A stretch of DNA of 64,000 nucleotides from Apium graveolens (taxonomy: Eukaryota > Streptophyta > Magnoliopsida > Apiales > Apiaceae). Shown here in pieces: positions 47,138 through 58,501 of the stretch. The stretch's first letter is position 1. Each line of letters opens with the position of its first letter. Below the pieces are notes generated by a model. That model had not been told where the DNA came from and did not search any database. It saw only the letters and a list, made by a program, of their open reading frames with translations. Where the stretch lies: contig NC_133647.1 of assembly GCF_009905375.1 (NCBI RefSeq), positions 168,314,275 through 168,378,274 on the forward strand, in the 5' to 3' direction. The position numbers and the translations under genes are program-made.

Positions 47138-50100
47138 GTCAACAGGAAAAACATCCTAGTTATGGACATATGATTGGAAATAAAGCTCTGCTATCAGACT
47201 TTATGGAGAAAGCTGGCCCATGAGTTTCTTATGGAGATGGCAACATGGGAAAGACTCTGATATATGGCAATATCAATCTTGGGAATGTCATAATTGAATC
47301 AGTAGCTCTTGTCTCAGGACTTAAACACAATCTGCTAAGTGTGAGTCAAATATGTGACAGAGGTTATCATGTGGATTTCTTTGAAGAACACTGTGAAGTT
47401 GTAAGTAATTCTACAGGTAAAGTGGTTCTGAAAGGTTACAGACATTGTAACATATATGAAGCCAGACTTTTAACAAGTTCTGATGGTTCTGCAATCTGTC
47501 TGTTAAGCAGAGCCTCAATTGAAGAAATCTAGAATTGGCACAAAAGACTCTCTCATTTAAATTTCAACAACATAAATGAGCTAGTAAAGAAAGATCTTGT
47601 GAGAGGACTGCCAAAATCAGTATTTGCTCCTGATGGTCTTTGTGATTCATGTCAAAAGGCAAAACAAAGAAAATCTTCATTCAAGAGCAAAACTGAATCC
47701 TCAATTCTTGAGCCTTATCACTTACTGCATGTTGATCTATTAGGTCCAGACAATGTCATGTCCATTGCAAAGAAGAAATATGCTATGGTTATAGTGGATG
47801 AGTTCACAAGATACACATGGGTGTATTTCTTGCACAAGAAGAATGAAACTGTATCTATTCTAGCTGATCATGTCAAACAGCTGGATAAGTTGGTCAAAGA
47901 TTCTGTTAAAATAATAAGAAGTGATAATGGCACTGAGTTTAAGAATTCAATCATGGAAGAGTTCTGCAAAGAGCATGGAATAAAGTAGGAATTTTCTGCA
48001 CCTAGAACTCCACAGCAAAATGGAGTTGTAGAAAGAAAGAACAGGACTCTAATTGAAGTTGCACGAACTATGCTTGATGAAGCAAAGCTACCAACCTATT
48101 TTTGGGCTGAAGCTGTGCAGACTGCTTGTCTTACACAGAATGCTACACTCATAAACAAGCATGGGAAAACACCATATGAGATGGTGAAGAAAAAGAAGCC
48201 AAATCTGAAATACTTTCATGTATTTGGATGCAAGTGTTTTGTCCTTAAGACTCATCCTGAATAGTTGTCAAAATTTGATCTAAAAGCTGATGAAGGAATT
48301 TTTGTTGGATATCCACTTTCCACAAAAGCTTTCAGAGTCTATAATTTAAGAACAAGGGTTGTCATGGACTCTATCAATGTATCTTTTGATGATAAAAAGA
48401 TTACCGGACTTGAAGATTTCAATGATCATGATCAGCTGAGATTTTAAATTGAAGATTTAAATTCTGATTCTGTAAATTCTGATGACCTAAATCCTGATCC
48501 TGTAAGTTCTGACGGGTTAAACTCTGATGTCATTGAAACTGTGGTAACTACTCCAAGTGAAAATGCACATGTTCAGGGGGAGCAAGATAATGATCCTACC
48601 ACATCTCAAGACTCTCAAGAAGCATCAGAACCTATCACTGGTTCTTCAAGTTCTGATTCATCAAGTTCTGATGAGCCAAATTCTGGTAATTCTGGAAACT
48701 CTGATTCTTCAATTCCTGAAGGATCCAACTCAAATTCTGAAATTTCAGAAAGCATAACTTCAGAGGGAGCATCAGAAAATGCTGATGGAGACAGCATTGA
48801 TCATGGGGGAGGATTCGGTTCCAGAGATCAACTTCCATCTGCAAGGAAGTGGACCAAATCACACACACCTGACTTAATAATTGGAGATCCTGAAGTAGGT
48901 GTTAGAACTAGAACAGCAACAATAAATGAATGTCTCTATCACTCCTTTCTATCTCAGACTGAACCAAAGAAAGTGGAAGAAGCTCTTCAAGATGCTGATT
49001 GGGTGTAAGCAATGCAGGAAGAGTTAAATGAATTTGAAAGAAATAAAGTCTGGACCCTAGTGATAAAAGCAAAGAACAGATCAATTGTTGGCACAAAATG
49101 GGTGTTCAGAAACAAAATTGACAGTGATGGCATAATTACAAGAACCAAAGTAAGACTGGTTGCTAAAGGTTACTCTCAACAGGAGGGTATTGACTATGAT
49201 GAAACATTTGCTCCAGTTGCTAGATTGGAAGCCATAAGAATTTTTTTGGCTTATTCTGCTCACAAGAAGTTTAAAGTCTTTCAAATTGATGTGAAAAGTG
49301 CTTTTCTCAATGGAGAATTGGAAGAAGAGGTATATGTTGAACAACTTCCAGGCTTTGTAGATCCAAAATTTCCAAATCATGTCTACAGTCTTGACAAAGC
49401 ACTTTATGGCCTTAAGCAAGCTCGAAGAGCATGGTATGAGACTTTAGCTCAATTCCTTCTGGAAAGTGGATTTAACAGAGGCACAATTGATAAAACTTTG
49501 TTCTACCTCAACCATGAAAAGGACTTACTTTTGGTACAGATATATCTTGATGATATCATCTTTGGTTCTACAAATGCCAAACTCTGTGAAAGGTTTGCAA
49601 AGCTAATGCAGTCAAGATATCAAACGAGTATGATGGGAGAACTTAGCTATTTTCTGGGACTTCAAGTCAAGCAAAATGAAGAAGGTACTTTCATAAATCA
49701 ATCCAAGTACACCAGAAATTTACCCAAGAAATTTGGAATACAAGACAGTTCAACTGCATCCACTCCCATGGCCACTGCAACCAAGTTAGATAAAGATATT
49801 GGAGCATCAGTAGATATTACTAACTATATAGGTATGATTGGCTCTTTACTCTACTTAACTGCAAGTAGACCTGATATCATGTATGCTACCTGTCTTTGTG
49901 CAAGATTTCAGGTTGATCCAAGAGAACCTCATCTAATAGCTATGAAAAGAATTTACAAGTACCTCAAGGGTATAGCTGATCTAGGATTGTGGTATCCTAG
50001 AGAATCAGATTTTAAGCTAATAGGTTACTCAGATGCAGATTTTGCAGGATGCAAAATAGACAGGAAAAGCACTAGTGGAAGCCGCCAATTTCTTGGAGGC

Positions 50101-50499
50101 AGATGGGTTTCTTGGTTTAGCAAGAAATAGAAATCAATTTCTAAATCAACTGCAGAAGCAGAATATATTGTTGCAGGAAGCTGTTGTGCACAGATTCTTT
50201 GGATGAAGAATCAGTTACTGGACTATGGGTTAGAATTTTCAAAAATACCCATTTACTGTGATAATCAAAGTGCTATTGCTATGACAGGTAATCCAGTTCA
50301 ACACTCAATGATAAAGCACATCAGCATTAGGTACCATTTCATAAGGGAACATATAATGGAAGGTACAGTGGAATTGCATTTTGTCCCAACAGATCAACAA
50401 CTAGCAGATATCTTCACAAAACCACTATGTGAAGCTACTTTTACGAGACTGGTAAATGAACTTGGAATGGTTTCAGGTTCTTTTTCAAAATCTGTTTAG
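47138..50499 (+). pseudogene. pol: Element C pol polyprotein (broken, protease active site deleted)
   Basis: Compared with B, 16 nt covering the protease DSGCS codons are missing near 47160, which also shifts the frame. The TGA at 47220-47222 is at the same codon as in A. Integrase, linker, RT and RNase H follow. RT has YLDD for YVDD near 49545. Stops: TAG near 47530, 47986, 48262 and 50128, TAA near 48445 and 49006. Several are CAG to TAG or CAA to TAA against A. RNase H ends FSKSV at 50499. Confidence 0.92.
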
Positions 50500-52004
50500 T
50501 TTTTGTTCTCAAGCATCAGAGTTTATGATCAGTGTTTACAGATTGTCTTATCTCAATGTAATATGTGCTTAAATTGTAATATATTAAATACTGATTGTTA
50601 TCTGATGTGATTCTATATACTCTGATAGTGTTTTGAATGTTCTGTGACTATTCACTCCAATGAGGATTATTTGTTAGATGCTGATTTAGTAGTCGTTAAC
50701 AAACTATGTATCCCATGTTTGAATTAGTCATTTGTGTGGAAATCCATTACAAAAGCAAACTCTGATTGTGATCTTAGTCAAATTTACTTTGTGTATCTTA
50801 TTAATACGTCACAAACCAGATTATTGCTTTTTATCTGTCAAATTCTGATGTCAGTAAATCTTAAGGATGAACTACATGCTTGATAAGCCTCACTTATCTG
50901 AAGAATGCAAAAGAAAAGAAAATTGAATTTAGGTACTCCTTTGAGATCTAGAGTAAATATGTGAAAGGGAAGACCCAAGTGCATTGCAGGTATTAAGTTA
51001 TATGCATTAGAAAAGCAAATAAATTTTTCTTGGTGACTTTTCACATTCTCTGATTACTGGAGAAATACTCCGATAATAGCATAAATTCTGATAGCAGTTG
51101 TGACTCACTTACACTGTCAAGCCACTGCAAAAAGAATGTCAAAAGATGCATAAAATGAGCATTAATAGTTGAGGTGGACTCTTGCATAAATTTATTCTAT
51201 AGTAGACTTCAAAATTAAAGACAGATTTTAAGCACTTTTCTTAGTTATGCCTTATTTATAATATATACTGAAGTTTATCAGACTTTAATCTTTATCTGAT
51301 CATTTGCATATGCACACACTCTCACTCCATATGAATGATGAAAATTACTGTGGTGATTAAGTTGTTTTTGACAAACAGTTAAGTATTATTTGCATAAATT
51401 CTGAGGACAAGTTCTGATGAAAGTTCTGATGATTAAACTCTGAAAAAACCGGTTAGTATTTGTGTGAAGAATCACATAAACAGACATTCACTTTTTGAGT
51501 ATAGAAGCCATGTTCTGATGACCGTTTAATTCTGATAAATAGTCAAGTTCTGATGCAAATCCTGATGGAAACTCTGATGCTTATGTGGCATTAGTTAATT
51601 ACTTGGCTTATTTTTAGTATTACTGTAACAGTTATATTTTGTAAAAAAAATAATTAAGTGAGATAAAAACAGTGATAATCATTTGGTTAATGGGTTGCGT
51701 GTTGTTTTGGTAACAACATGTGGGCAATAATTACTGCACGTTTACCGTGCCCACTCATTACTTTTTAACTGTTTCCATGCTGCCAGGTGTAAAAAGACTG
51801 TTCTGCTTCACAAAATTGATCGTTATCACGTGGAGTGTATAAATAAGAGAGTTAAAAGATTTTACAATCGTTTACCTACTATTTTTACTTTATAATCTCT
51901 CTTATTCTCTCTCTCACTCTCTAATATTCTCTGACGGACTTTCTTATAGGCATTTTAACAAACACCTTGTGAACACACATTTTCTCACTTATTTCTTTAC
52001 AGAA
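50500..52004 (+). other. Element C spacer between pol and ORF3
   Basis: 1.5 kb noncoding, rich in TTCTGAT-type motifs at 51060-51580. The end, TTTCTCACTTATTTCTTTACAG, directly precedes AAATG of ORF3 and looks like a good 3' splice site; B lacks the AG at this spot. CT repeats at 51896-51930. Confidence 0.7.
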
Positions 52005-55000
52005 ATGACACCCAAAGATCTAATTTATGATGGAGCCAAGTTTGTTCCTAATAACTATATGGCTATTCTTTCTAATGATGAGGCTCCTTCAGAACTTCAT
52101 TTCGTCCAAGACTTTCTTGCTCGAAGTGAAATAGGTTATGCACTGACCCAACCCCGTGTTCTCTCAGGCAAGCAGATTCAGGAGTTTTGGCGGTCTAATG
52201 TTTATGATGATGGTGGAGAAGCTGGGTCCCCAAGTATTATCTTTATAACAGGGGAGGATGAGCATGTGGTGACCTTGTCAACTGTTCGACAAGCACTGCA
52301 TTTGCCAGAAGATTGCACTTTCAATTCAACAGTTGAGGAGCCAGCTCTTCAACAAATGATGGCAAATCTGGGCTATGAAAAGTCTTTGGCAAAGCTGGGA
52401 CAATTGAAGAGACCCCACATCAGGAGGGAGTGGAGTTTTTTCTTTGATTGTATTACAAAAGCTTTTGCCAACAAGTGCTCAAACTTTGATGCTATACCCA
52501 TAATGAGTCAGCAAATCGGGTATGCCCTTTTGAATCAAACACATTTTGATTATGCAAGTGTTGTTTTAGGGTTTATTGGTGATAGGATGAAAGAAGATAG
52601 CAATACAGTCTATTTTGCTAGATTTTGTCAACTTATTTATAATTTATGTTGTCCTGATACACCACAAACATTTAGTGAGTTGATTGAACCCTTTAAGCTA
52701 CACAAAAGGGCTTTCACTGACTTATTATCTACTGATAATAAGAAGAATGTACTAAGAGCCCTCCAAATTCCTCAATCATTCAAACAGTTCTTAGTAAATT
52801 CTGATCCTCTCACATACAATACCATATATCCTGATGTAGCACAATCTCAACCTCCATTAGCACCTACAACCAATACTCAACCAGCTCAAACTTCTCAACC
52901 ACAACCACAACCTACCATCAAAACTTATTTCCAACCTGCAAAATCTTCTCAACCTCAACCATCAGCACCTTCTACCAAGCCAACCTCTCGTACTTCCCAA
53001 AGAGTGCGAGTTGTAAAATCTTCAAGAGCAAAATCTATTCCTAAATCTCCACCAAGGAGAAGAAGGATGATTCTAAGGGATGAATCAGATGAAGATGAAC
53101 AGGTACTGGTTCCCACATCAGAACTTGTAGAGTTAGAAGCTGAAGGGTTTGAAATTCAGAAAAGGAAAAGATCTGTAAATTCTGATGCAGATCATGTTTC
53201 TCCACCATCCAGGAGATCAAAGAAAATGAGAGCAGGAAGGCATATGGCACAACCTCACTCTGAGGATGCTCAAGAAGCTGAGGAAGGGGATCAGGAATCT
53301 CTGATCTCATCATAACCAATAGTAATTGAAGCTCTGCCACATCCACTTCAAGCTGAAGACACTCTGATCATACCTCACGTCTCTCCAATCAAAGAAAATG
53401 TTCCAGTTGAAGATTCAGGCTTAAGTCCTGAAATTGACCTTCATAGGATGATCATTTCATCTGTCCTGTTTCTGGAAGTACCACAAGGATAAGTGACAAC
53501 TCCACCTGTTTCTCCACTAAATGCTGAAGTTCCTCATACTCCAATTCTGGATGTGGAAATAGATGAAGTTGTACCAGAATCTCCAACAGCCACACACACA
53601 CTTGTGTTGTCAGAAGATGATGAGTTTCTTGCAAGTTCTGGAGAGTCAGCTCTATTAAACACACCAGCTCAAGTTCTTGGAAAGGAGGCACTGATTAAAA
53701 AGTTTGTTGAACAAGATGCTCCTGTCCCATGGGAAGAAACTCACAGAGGAGTTGAATGGACCAAGAAGTGGAATGAATTTGATTTCATTCCAAGCTCCAA
53801 AGTTCTATCAGATCATATTGCAAAGGTTGATGAGTTGATGATAAACTCTGACTTTAAAGCTCAACTTAAAGTCACAGCTCTCAGTACTAAAAGCCTTCAA
53901 GGTCAACACTCCATTACTCATGCCAAGGTTGATAAACTACAGGAAAATGCTGATAAGCTGGACCTGATGATCAAGCTGGACAAGAACAGGTTTATCAGAC
54001 CTATATATGAGAAAGTAGAGGCTATTGAGAAGGTTTAAGAAAAGCAACAGGTCCAACTGACTGAGGTCTTGCAGAATCAAGCCTCTCAACAAGCTCAACT
54101 GATTGAAATCCAATCTTCAGTAGAACTTCTTCTATCTTTACTCCTACCAGATGATGTCAAAAAGGGGGAGAAGGTAGTGAAGTCCAAATGCTCAACTAGT
54201 CAAGTACTGAAGAAGAAGGATGATAAGGAAGATGACCAGGGAAACCCTAGCAAGGGCAAAGGTCAAGGACAAGGGCAAAGCAACAAAGTTTCTTCAAGGA
54301 AACTAATTTCTGACTCTAGCAAATCTTCTACACAAAAGAAGACAAGCTCTGAAGCTGTAAATGCTCAAGTTCTGAAAGCAAGTTCTGATGATCAAAGTCT
54401 GATATCAAGTTCTGATATTCTTATTCAAGGAGGAAGTAAAGACTCTCAGAAGTTGTTGCAAACTCTGAAGCTTAAGGGAAGGGAAACTACAATCTATTAC
54501 AAAAATCCCAAGATTCAGACTCTTGATAAAGAAATTGCTAGAAGATTATTTCTCAGGCATAATCCTGGAATGGATTTAGAGACTTTAAAGGAGAAAGAAG
54601 CTAGATTTGCAGCTGAGAAGACAAATCTTAAGTCTAAAGCTTCTGATGCAAAGAAACCTCCAAGGCCTAAGGCAAAAGGCATTATGATCAAGGAAAGCTC
54701 TGAGGCTTCAAAGACCAAGACAAGATCACAAGTTGAAATTGATCCCAAGGAAAAAGGGAAAGGAAAAATTGATGAACCAACAAAGACACAGGAGATGAAG
54801 ATTCCTCAAGTCCTGATGAAACCAGTGTGCAAAATGCTTCAAGTTTTTGATGATACAGTTGCTGAAGATGAAACTGTTGAAACTCTAAAAAGAAGGAAGA
54901 TAACTGAAGAATCTAAGACAACCTCTGACATAGCTCAAGTTGTTCAGAGTGAAGAACAACAAGCTACAGAAGAAACAACAAATCCTGATCAAGTCATCAA

Positions 55001-55844
55001 GACATTAACCTCTGACAGTGCTCAAGTTGATTTGAACAAATTGACAGCTACTGATAAGAGAAAACTCCTATGGAAGAATGTTAATCCATCAGATCCTAAG
55101 AAAAGTCAACTGTTATCTGATTTCATGACTGTTGGATTGAAAGCCAGAGAAGCAAGAGACAGAGCTGGATTAGGTTCTGAAGAAGCCAAAATCAAGATAG
55201 GAGTTGAAGTACTTACTAGAGACCCATTCTTATTGACTGACAAACCTTTTAAAGAAGTTACACAGAAACACCTTGATAAGGTTATATCTGTTCAAGTGGT
55301 ACTAGATGCTCATGATAAAAGTAATGTCAAAGAAAAGCTGATTCTATTTCTTGAAGATGGAAGAACATACAGAATGTCACAATTAGATGTGCTGAACAAA
55401 TCTATGAAAGAACTTCAATTCTTTCATTATCTTTTGGAGATAAAGTCTGAGATTACTAGGAGATGGTCAAATTTCATAATGAAGACCATCAGGGATAAAG
55501 CAAGAATTTCTGGATCAAGAGTTACAGAATTCATTCTAAATATAGTTGAAGATGATGGAAGTGAAATTCCAATGAAGAAGGATTCTGCTAAACTTGAAGT
55601 TATTTTGAAAGAAAAATGTATGTGCTATAATGAAGACTCATCTTATCCAAGAGTAATCAGACTTGGTGATGGTTTAGAAAGAAATCATATCTCAGCACTT
55701 AGGACTGCAATCTACCAGATTGGAAGTCAGGGTGAAGAATTGAAGTAAGTCAAAGCTACACTAGCTCAAGTCATGAGGAATGCAAAAGAGAAGCTGATAT
55801 CAAACTTTGTCAAGAATCACTTTGGATTCAGATTGACTCAGTAA
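52005..55844 (+). pseudogene. Element C ORF3, best preserved copy (four stops, one frame)
   Basis: 1,280 codons in a single frame from ATG 52005 (MTPKDLIYDGAKFVP) to TAA 55842-55844. Stops only at 53313, 53490, 54036 and 55746. Domains by residue: 1-235 globular (REWSFFFDCITKAF, KCSNFDAIP, VYFARFCQ); 275-365 Gln/Pro-rich; 350-430 basic (SPPRRRRM, SRRSKKMRAGR); 555-600 with PWEETHRGVEWTKKWN; 600-700 coiled coil; 700-930 Lys-rich and charged; 930-1250 C-terminal globular (EDGRTYRMS, EITRRWSNF, RLGDGLERN). Basic patches could be nuclear signals. I see no hydrophobic segment long enough for a membrane. Function unknown; nucleic-acid or chromatin binding is conceivable from charge only. Confidence 0.82.
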
Positions 55845-55970
55845 GATTGGTAAAAGCTACAAGGACTGTAAATTGTAGTTAGTTGTCTAAATAAGCTCTC
55901 ATTGTATTTGTACTTAAATGTTTTTGACATCATCAAATCTATTAACTTGTATATTTTTCATAATTTACAA

Positions 55971-55982
55971 GTTGGGGGAGAT
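55971..55982 (+). promoter_or_regulatory. Element C polypurine tract
   Basis: GTTGGGGGAGAT directly before TGTTAGATATATT of the 3' LTR. Confidence 0.9.
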
Positions 55983-56250
55983 TGTTAGATATATTTGTGA
56001 TGTCATGTCTAATCTGTTGTGTTTAGTTTTAGAACTTAATATCAGGACTTACTGGAAGTCAGAACTTACTGAAGTCAGAACTTATATCAGAACTTAAGGC
56101 CGTCAGGATTTATATCAGGAATTAAGTGCAGATACTTCAGATAAGGAATGCAGCTGACTTACAGGAAATGATCGTGACTAAAACAATAGAAGATATGCAT
56201 GAAGAGTTAGAAGAATTGAAAACTTGTAGAAGATAATATCTGATTGATAT
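55983..56250 (+). repeat. Element C 3' LTR, first part
   Basis: 268 bp matching 44148-44420. The match stops after CTGATTGATAT, where fragment G begins with its own LTR terminus. Confidence 0.92.
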
Positions 56251-56556
56251 TGTTGGATATATTTGAGATGTCATGTCTAATATGTTTCATGTTTAGTTTT
56301 TAGATCTTAACTAACAGGAAATATCAGTACTTACTCGAATCAGGACTTACTGGAAGTCAGGACTTAAGGATATCAGGACTTAGATTATCAGAAGATAATA
56401 TCAGAAGATGGATATCAGAACTTAAGTACAGGAGGACTAACAGTTAAGGAAGGAAGCTGATTCACAGGAAAGAAGATCGAGACTAATACAAGAAGAAGAT
56501 ATGCATGGAAAGAGTTCGAGGACTGGAAGAATTATATAAGATATCTGGTTGATATA
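56251..56556 (+). repeat. LTR fragment G (family 1, element A type)
   Basis: 306 bp starting TGTTGGATATATTTGAG, very close to 20418-20725 of the A LTR. It breaks off after CTGGTTGATATA where the D LTR starts. It is probably the 5' LTR end of another family 1 element whose remainder lies outside the window. Confidence 0.88.
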
Positions 56557-57607
56557 TGTTGTGCATATTTTGTGTACTTGATGATTTCATAAACAAAACA
56601 TCTAAGTAAATTTTATTTAGTGAAATAATGTAGCACTCGACGGATAAGAATTATAGTCCCGACGGATAACTCATTATAGTCCCGACGGATGTTAACTTAT
56701 TATCCATCGAGTGAGTAGCTTATGTAATAATAAGTCTGTAACACAGTTCAGTATACATCTTTGTATAGATTCTGTAGTAGCCTATAAGTCATGTTGACTT
56801 TAACTAGATATGCAGAGTAGGTTGATTAATTGTATATAAATGATGTCTTGTAATTCTGCATAAGTGAAATGAAGTCAAGTGCCAAAATAGCTACCGACGG
56901 ATGATTAACAAAGCCATCGACGGATGATCAAATGACTATCAACGGATGTTTAGCATAGCAGTTGACGGATGATCAATGAAGCCATCAACGGATGTTCAGA
57001 AAGTCGACAGATGATCATATATCCAACGGATGTTCATAAAATCCAACGGATGATCATATAAAGAATTCAAATAGCAGTTGAACAGTGAAAGATGAGCACA
57101 GCCGTCGAGATGTATACAAATCTACTGTGGAAGCCCATTAACTGGGTAATAGAGGACGAAAAGCAGCAAAGCTTAAGACTGATAGTTTTTATATTTATTC
57201 AGTCTTTTTGACTTTGTAATTTTGGTAATATATAAACCAAGAACGTAGCAAACAGAAAAAGGTTGAGAAACACAAAAATAGAGAAATCTTTGTAAGCAAA
57301 ATCCTTAGCATTTTCCTGTATTCTCAGCAGTTCAATTTATAAGCAGTTGTGAGCATTCTTGCACACAGAGTCCTCTCGATATATAATTTATATCTCTGGT
57401 GGAATTGTTTAAATCCACCAGAAAGTTTTTAAAGACTCTTGTTTTTAATTACTTATGTTTTGATTCAATTAAGTTTCTACTCCGCATTGTGCTAATCAAA
57501 ACATTATATCTATATTCGAGTTGAACATTTTTATTTCGAGAAAAAAGTTTAAGAATTCCATTCAACCCCCATCCTGTAATTCTTGCTATATTGTTAAGGG
57601 ACTAACA
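56557..57607 (+). repeat. Element D 5' LTR
   Basis: 1,051 bp, TGTTGTGCATATTTTG to GGGACTAACA. It has three CGACGGATAA/CGACGGATG units at 56638-56695 and nine or so at 56893-57060, with spacing 15-25 bp. TATATAAA at 57229-57236 is the likely TATA box. It shares start, TATA region and TTCAACCCCC end with E but is clearly diverged in the middle. Confidence 0.93.
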
Positions 57608-57609
57608 AT

Positions 57610-57621
57610 TGGTATCAGAGC
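57610..57621 (+). promoter_or_regulatory. Element D primer binding site (tRNA-iMet)
   Basis: TGGTATCAGAGC, canonical, two bases after the LTR end. Confidence 0.92.
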
Positions 57622-57668
57622 AAGCTCTTAATCTATAAAGAGTTTAAAGATCAAAACAATTCAGCAAG

Positions 57669-58501
57669 ATGAACAAGAAAGACGTTGGAGTCAAGATTCC
57701 TTTTCTAGATAAAGATAATTACCATCATTGGAAGGTAAAGATGCATCTTCATATGCTTTCTCAAGATGAGGCCTATGTGGACTACATAGAAAGATGTCCT
57801 CATGTTCCAAGGAGAGCTGCAACAGGAAATGAGCCATCTGTTCCCAAACCAAGGCATGAATGGTCTGATCCTGACATTGAACAAGTCAGGAACGATAAAA
57901 AGGCCATGAACATTCTGTTCAATGGAGTTGATGCAGACATGTTTGACAACATTATAAACTGCAAAACTGCCAAGGAAGTCTGGGATACTATACAGATAAT
58001 CTGTGATGGCACTGAGCAAGTTAGAGAAAATAAAATGCAGCTCTTGATTCAGCAATATGAGCATTTTCACAATGAGGAAAGTGAGTCACTCACTGACATT
58101 TTTAGTAGATTTCAAAAACTACTAAATGCTCTTAAGTTGCATGGAAGAGTCTATCAGACTAAAGACTCTAATCTGAAATTTCTCAGATCTCTTCCAAAGG
58201 AATGGAAACCAATGACAGTCTCATTGAGAAACTCACAAGATTATAAGGAGTTTACTTTGGAGAGACTGTATGGCACCCTGAAGACCTATGAGCTTGAGAT
58301 AGAGCAGGATGAAAGGATGGAGAGAGGAAAGAAGAAAGGAGGATCCATTGCACTAGTTGCTGATTTGGAAAAGGAGAAGGAAGTGAAGATGGAAGCTGTA
58401 GAATCAACTTCAAAGGTCTGTGAAAATAAGGGCAAGGGGCTTGCAGCAGAAAGTGAAGATTCATTGAGCCAAGATGACATGGAGGACATTGATGAGCACC
58501 T
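57669..58501 (+). CDS. gag: Element D gag, intact 5' part (truncated by element H)
   Basis: ATG at 57669 gives MNKKDVGVKIPFLDKDNYHH, 61 nt after the LTR, at the same place as in E. It is a copia Gag core of the UBN2 kind: WKVKMHLHMLSQDEAY, INCKTAKEVWDTIQ, IQQYEHFHNEESESLTDIF, LRSLPKEWKPM, TLERLYGTLKTYELE. After DIDEHL at 58501 the frame runs into the LTR of element H and ends in unrelated residues at 58571. The zinc knuckles are cut off. It would form the virus-like particle shell in a complete element. Confidence 0.88.

Larger units (their letters stand above)
44148..56250 (+). mobile_element. Copia element C (family 1), 3' LTR interrupted
   Basis: LTR, primer site, gag, pol, spacer, ORF3, purine tract and the first 268 bp of the 3' LTR. 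It inserted in a satellite monomer after ATATTAG. The remaining 3' LTR and the second target copy must lie past the nested insertions, outside the window. Coding parts carry many stops. Confidence 0.93.
56557..58501 (+). mobile_element. Copia element D (family 2), cut inside gag by element H
   Basis: Full 5' LTR, primer site and 277 codons of gag, then the Tekay-like LTR. Gag has no stop before the cut, the only such case among the copia genes here, so D may be young. The rest should reappear beyond the right end of the window. Confidence 0.92.
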
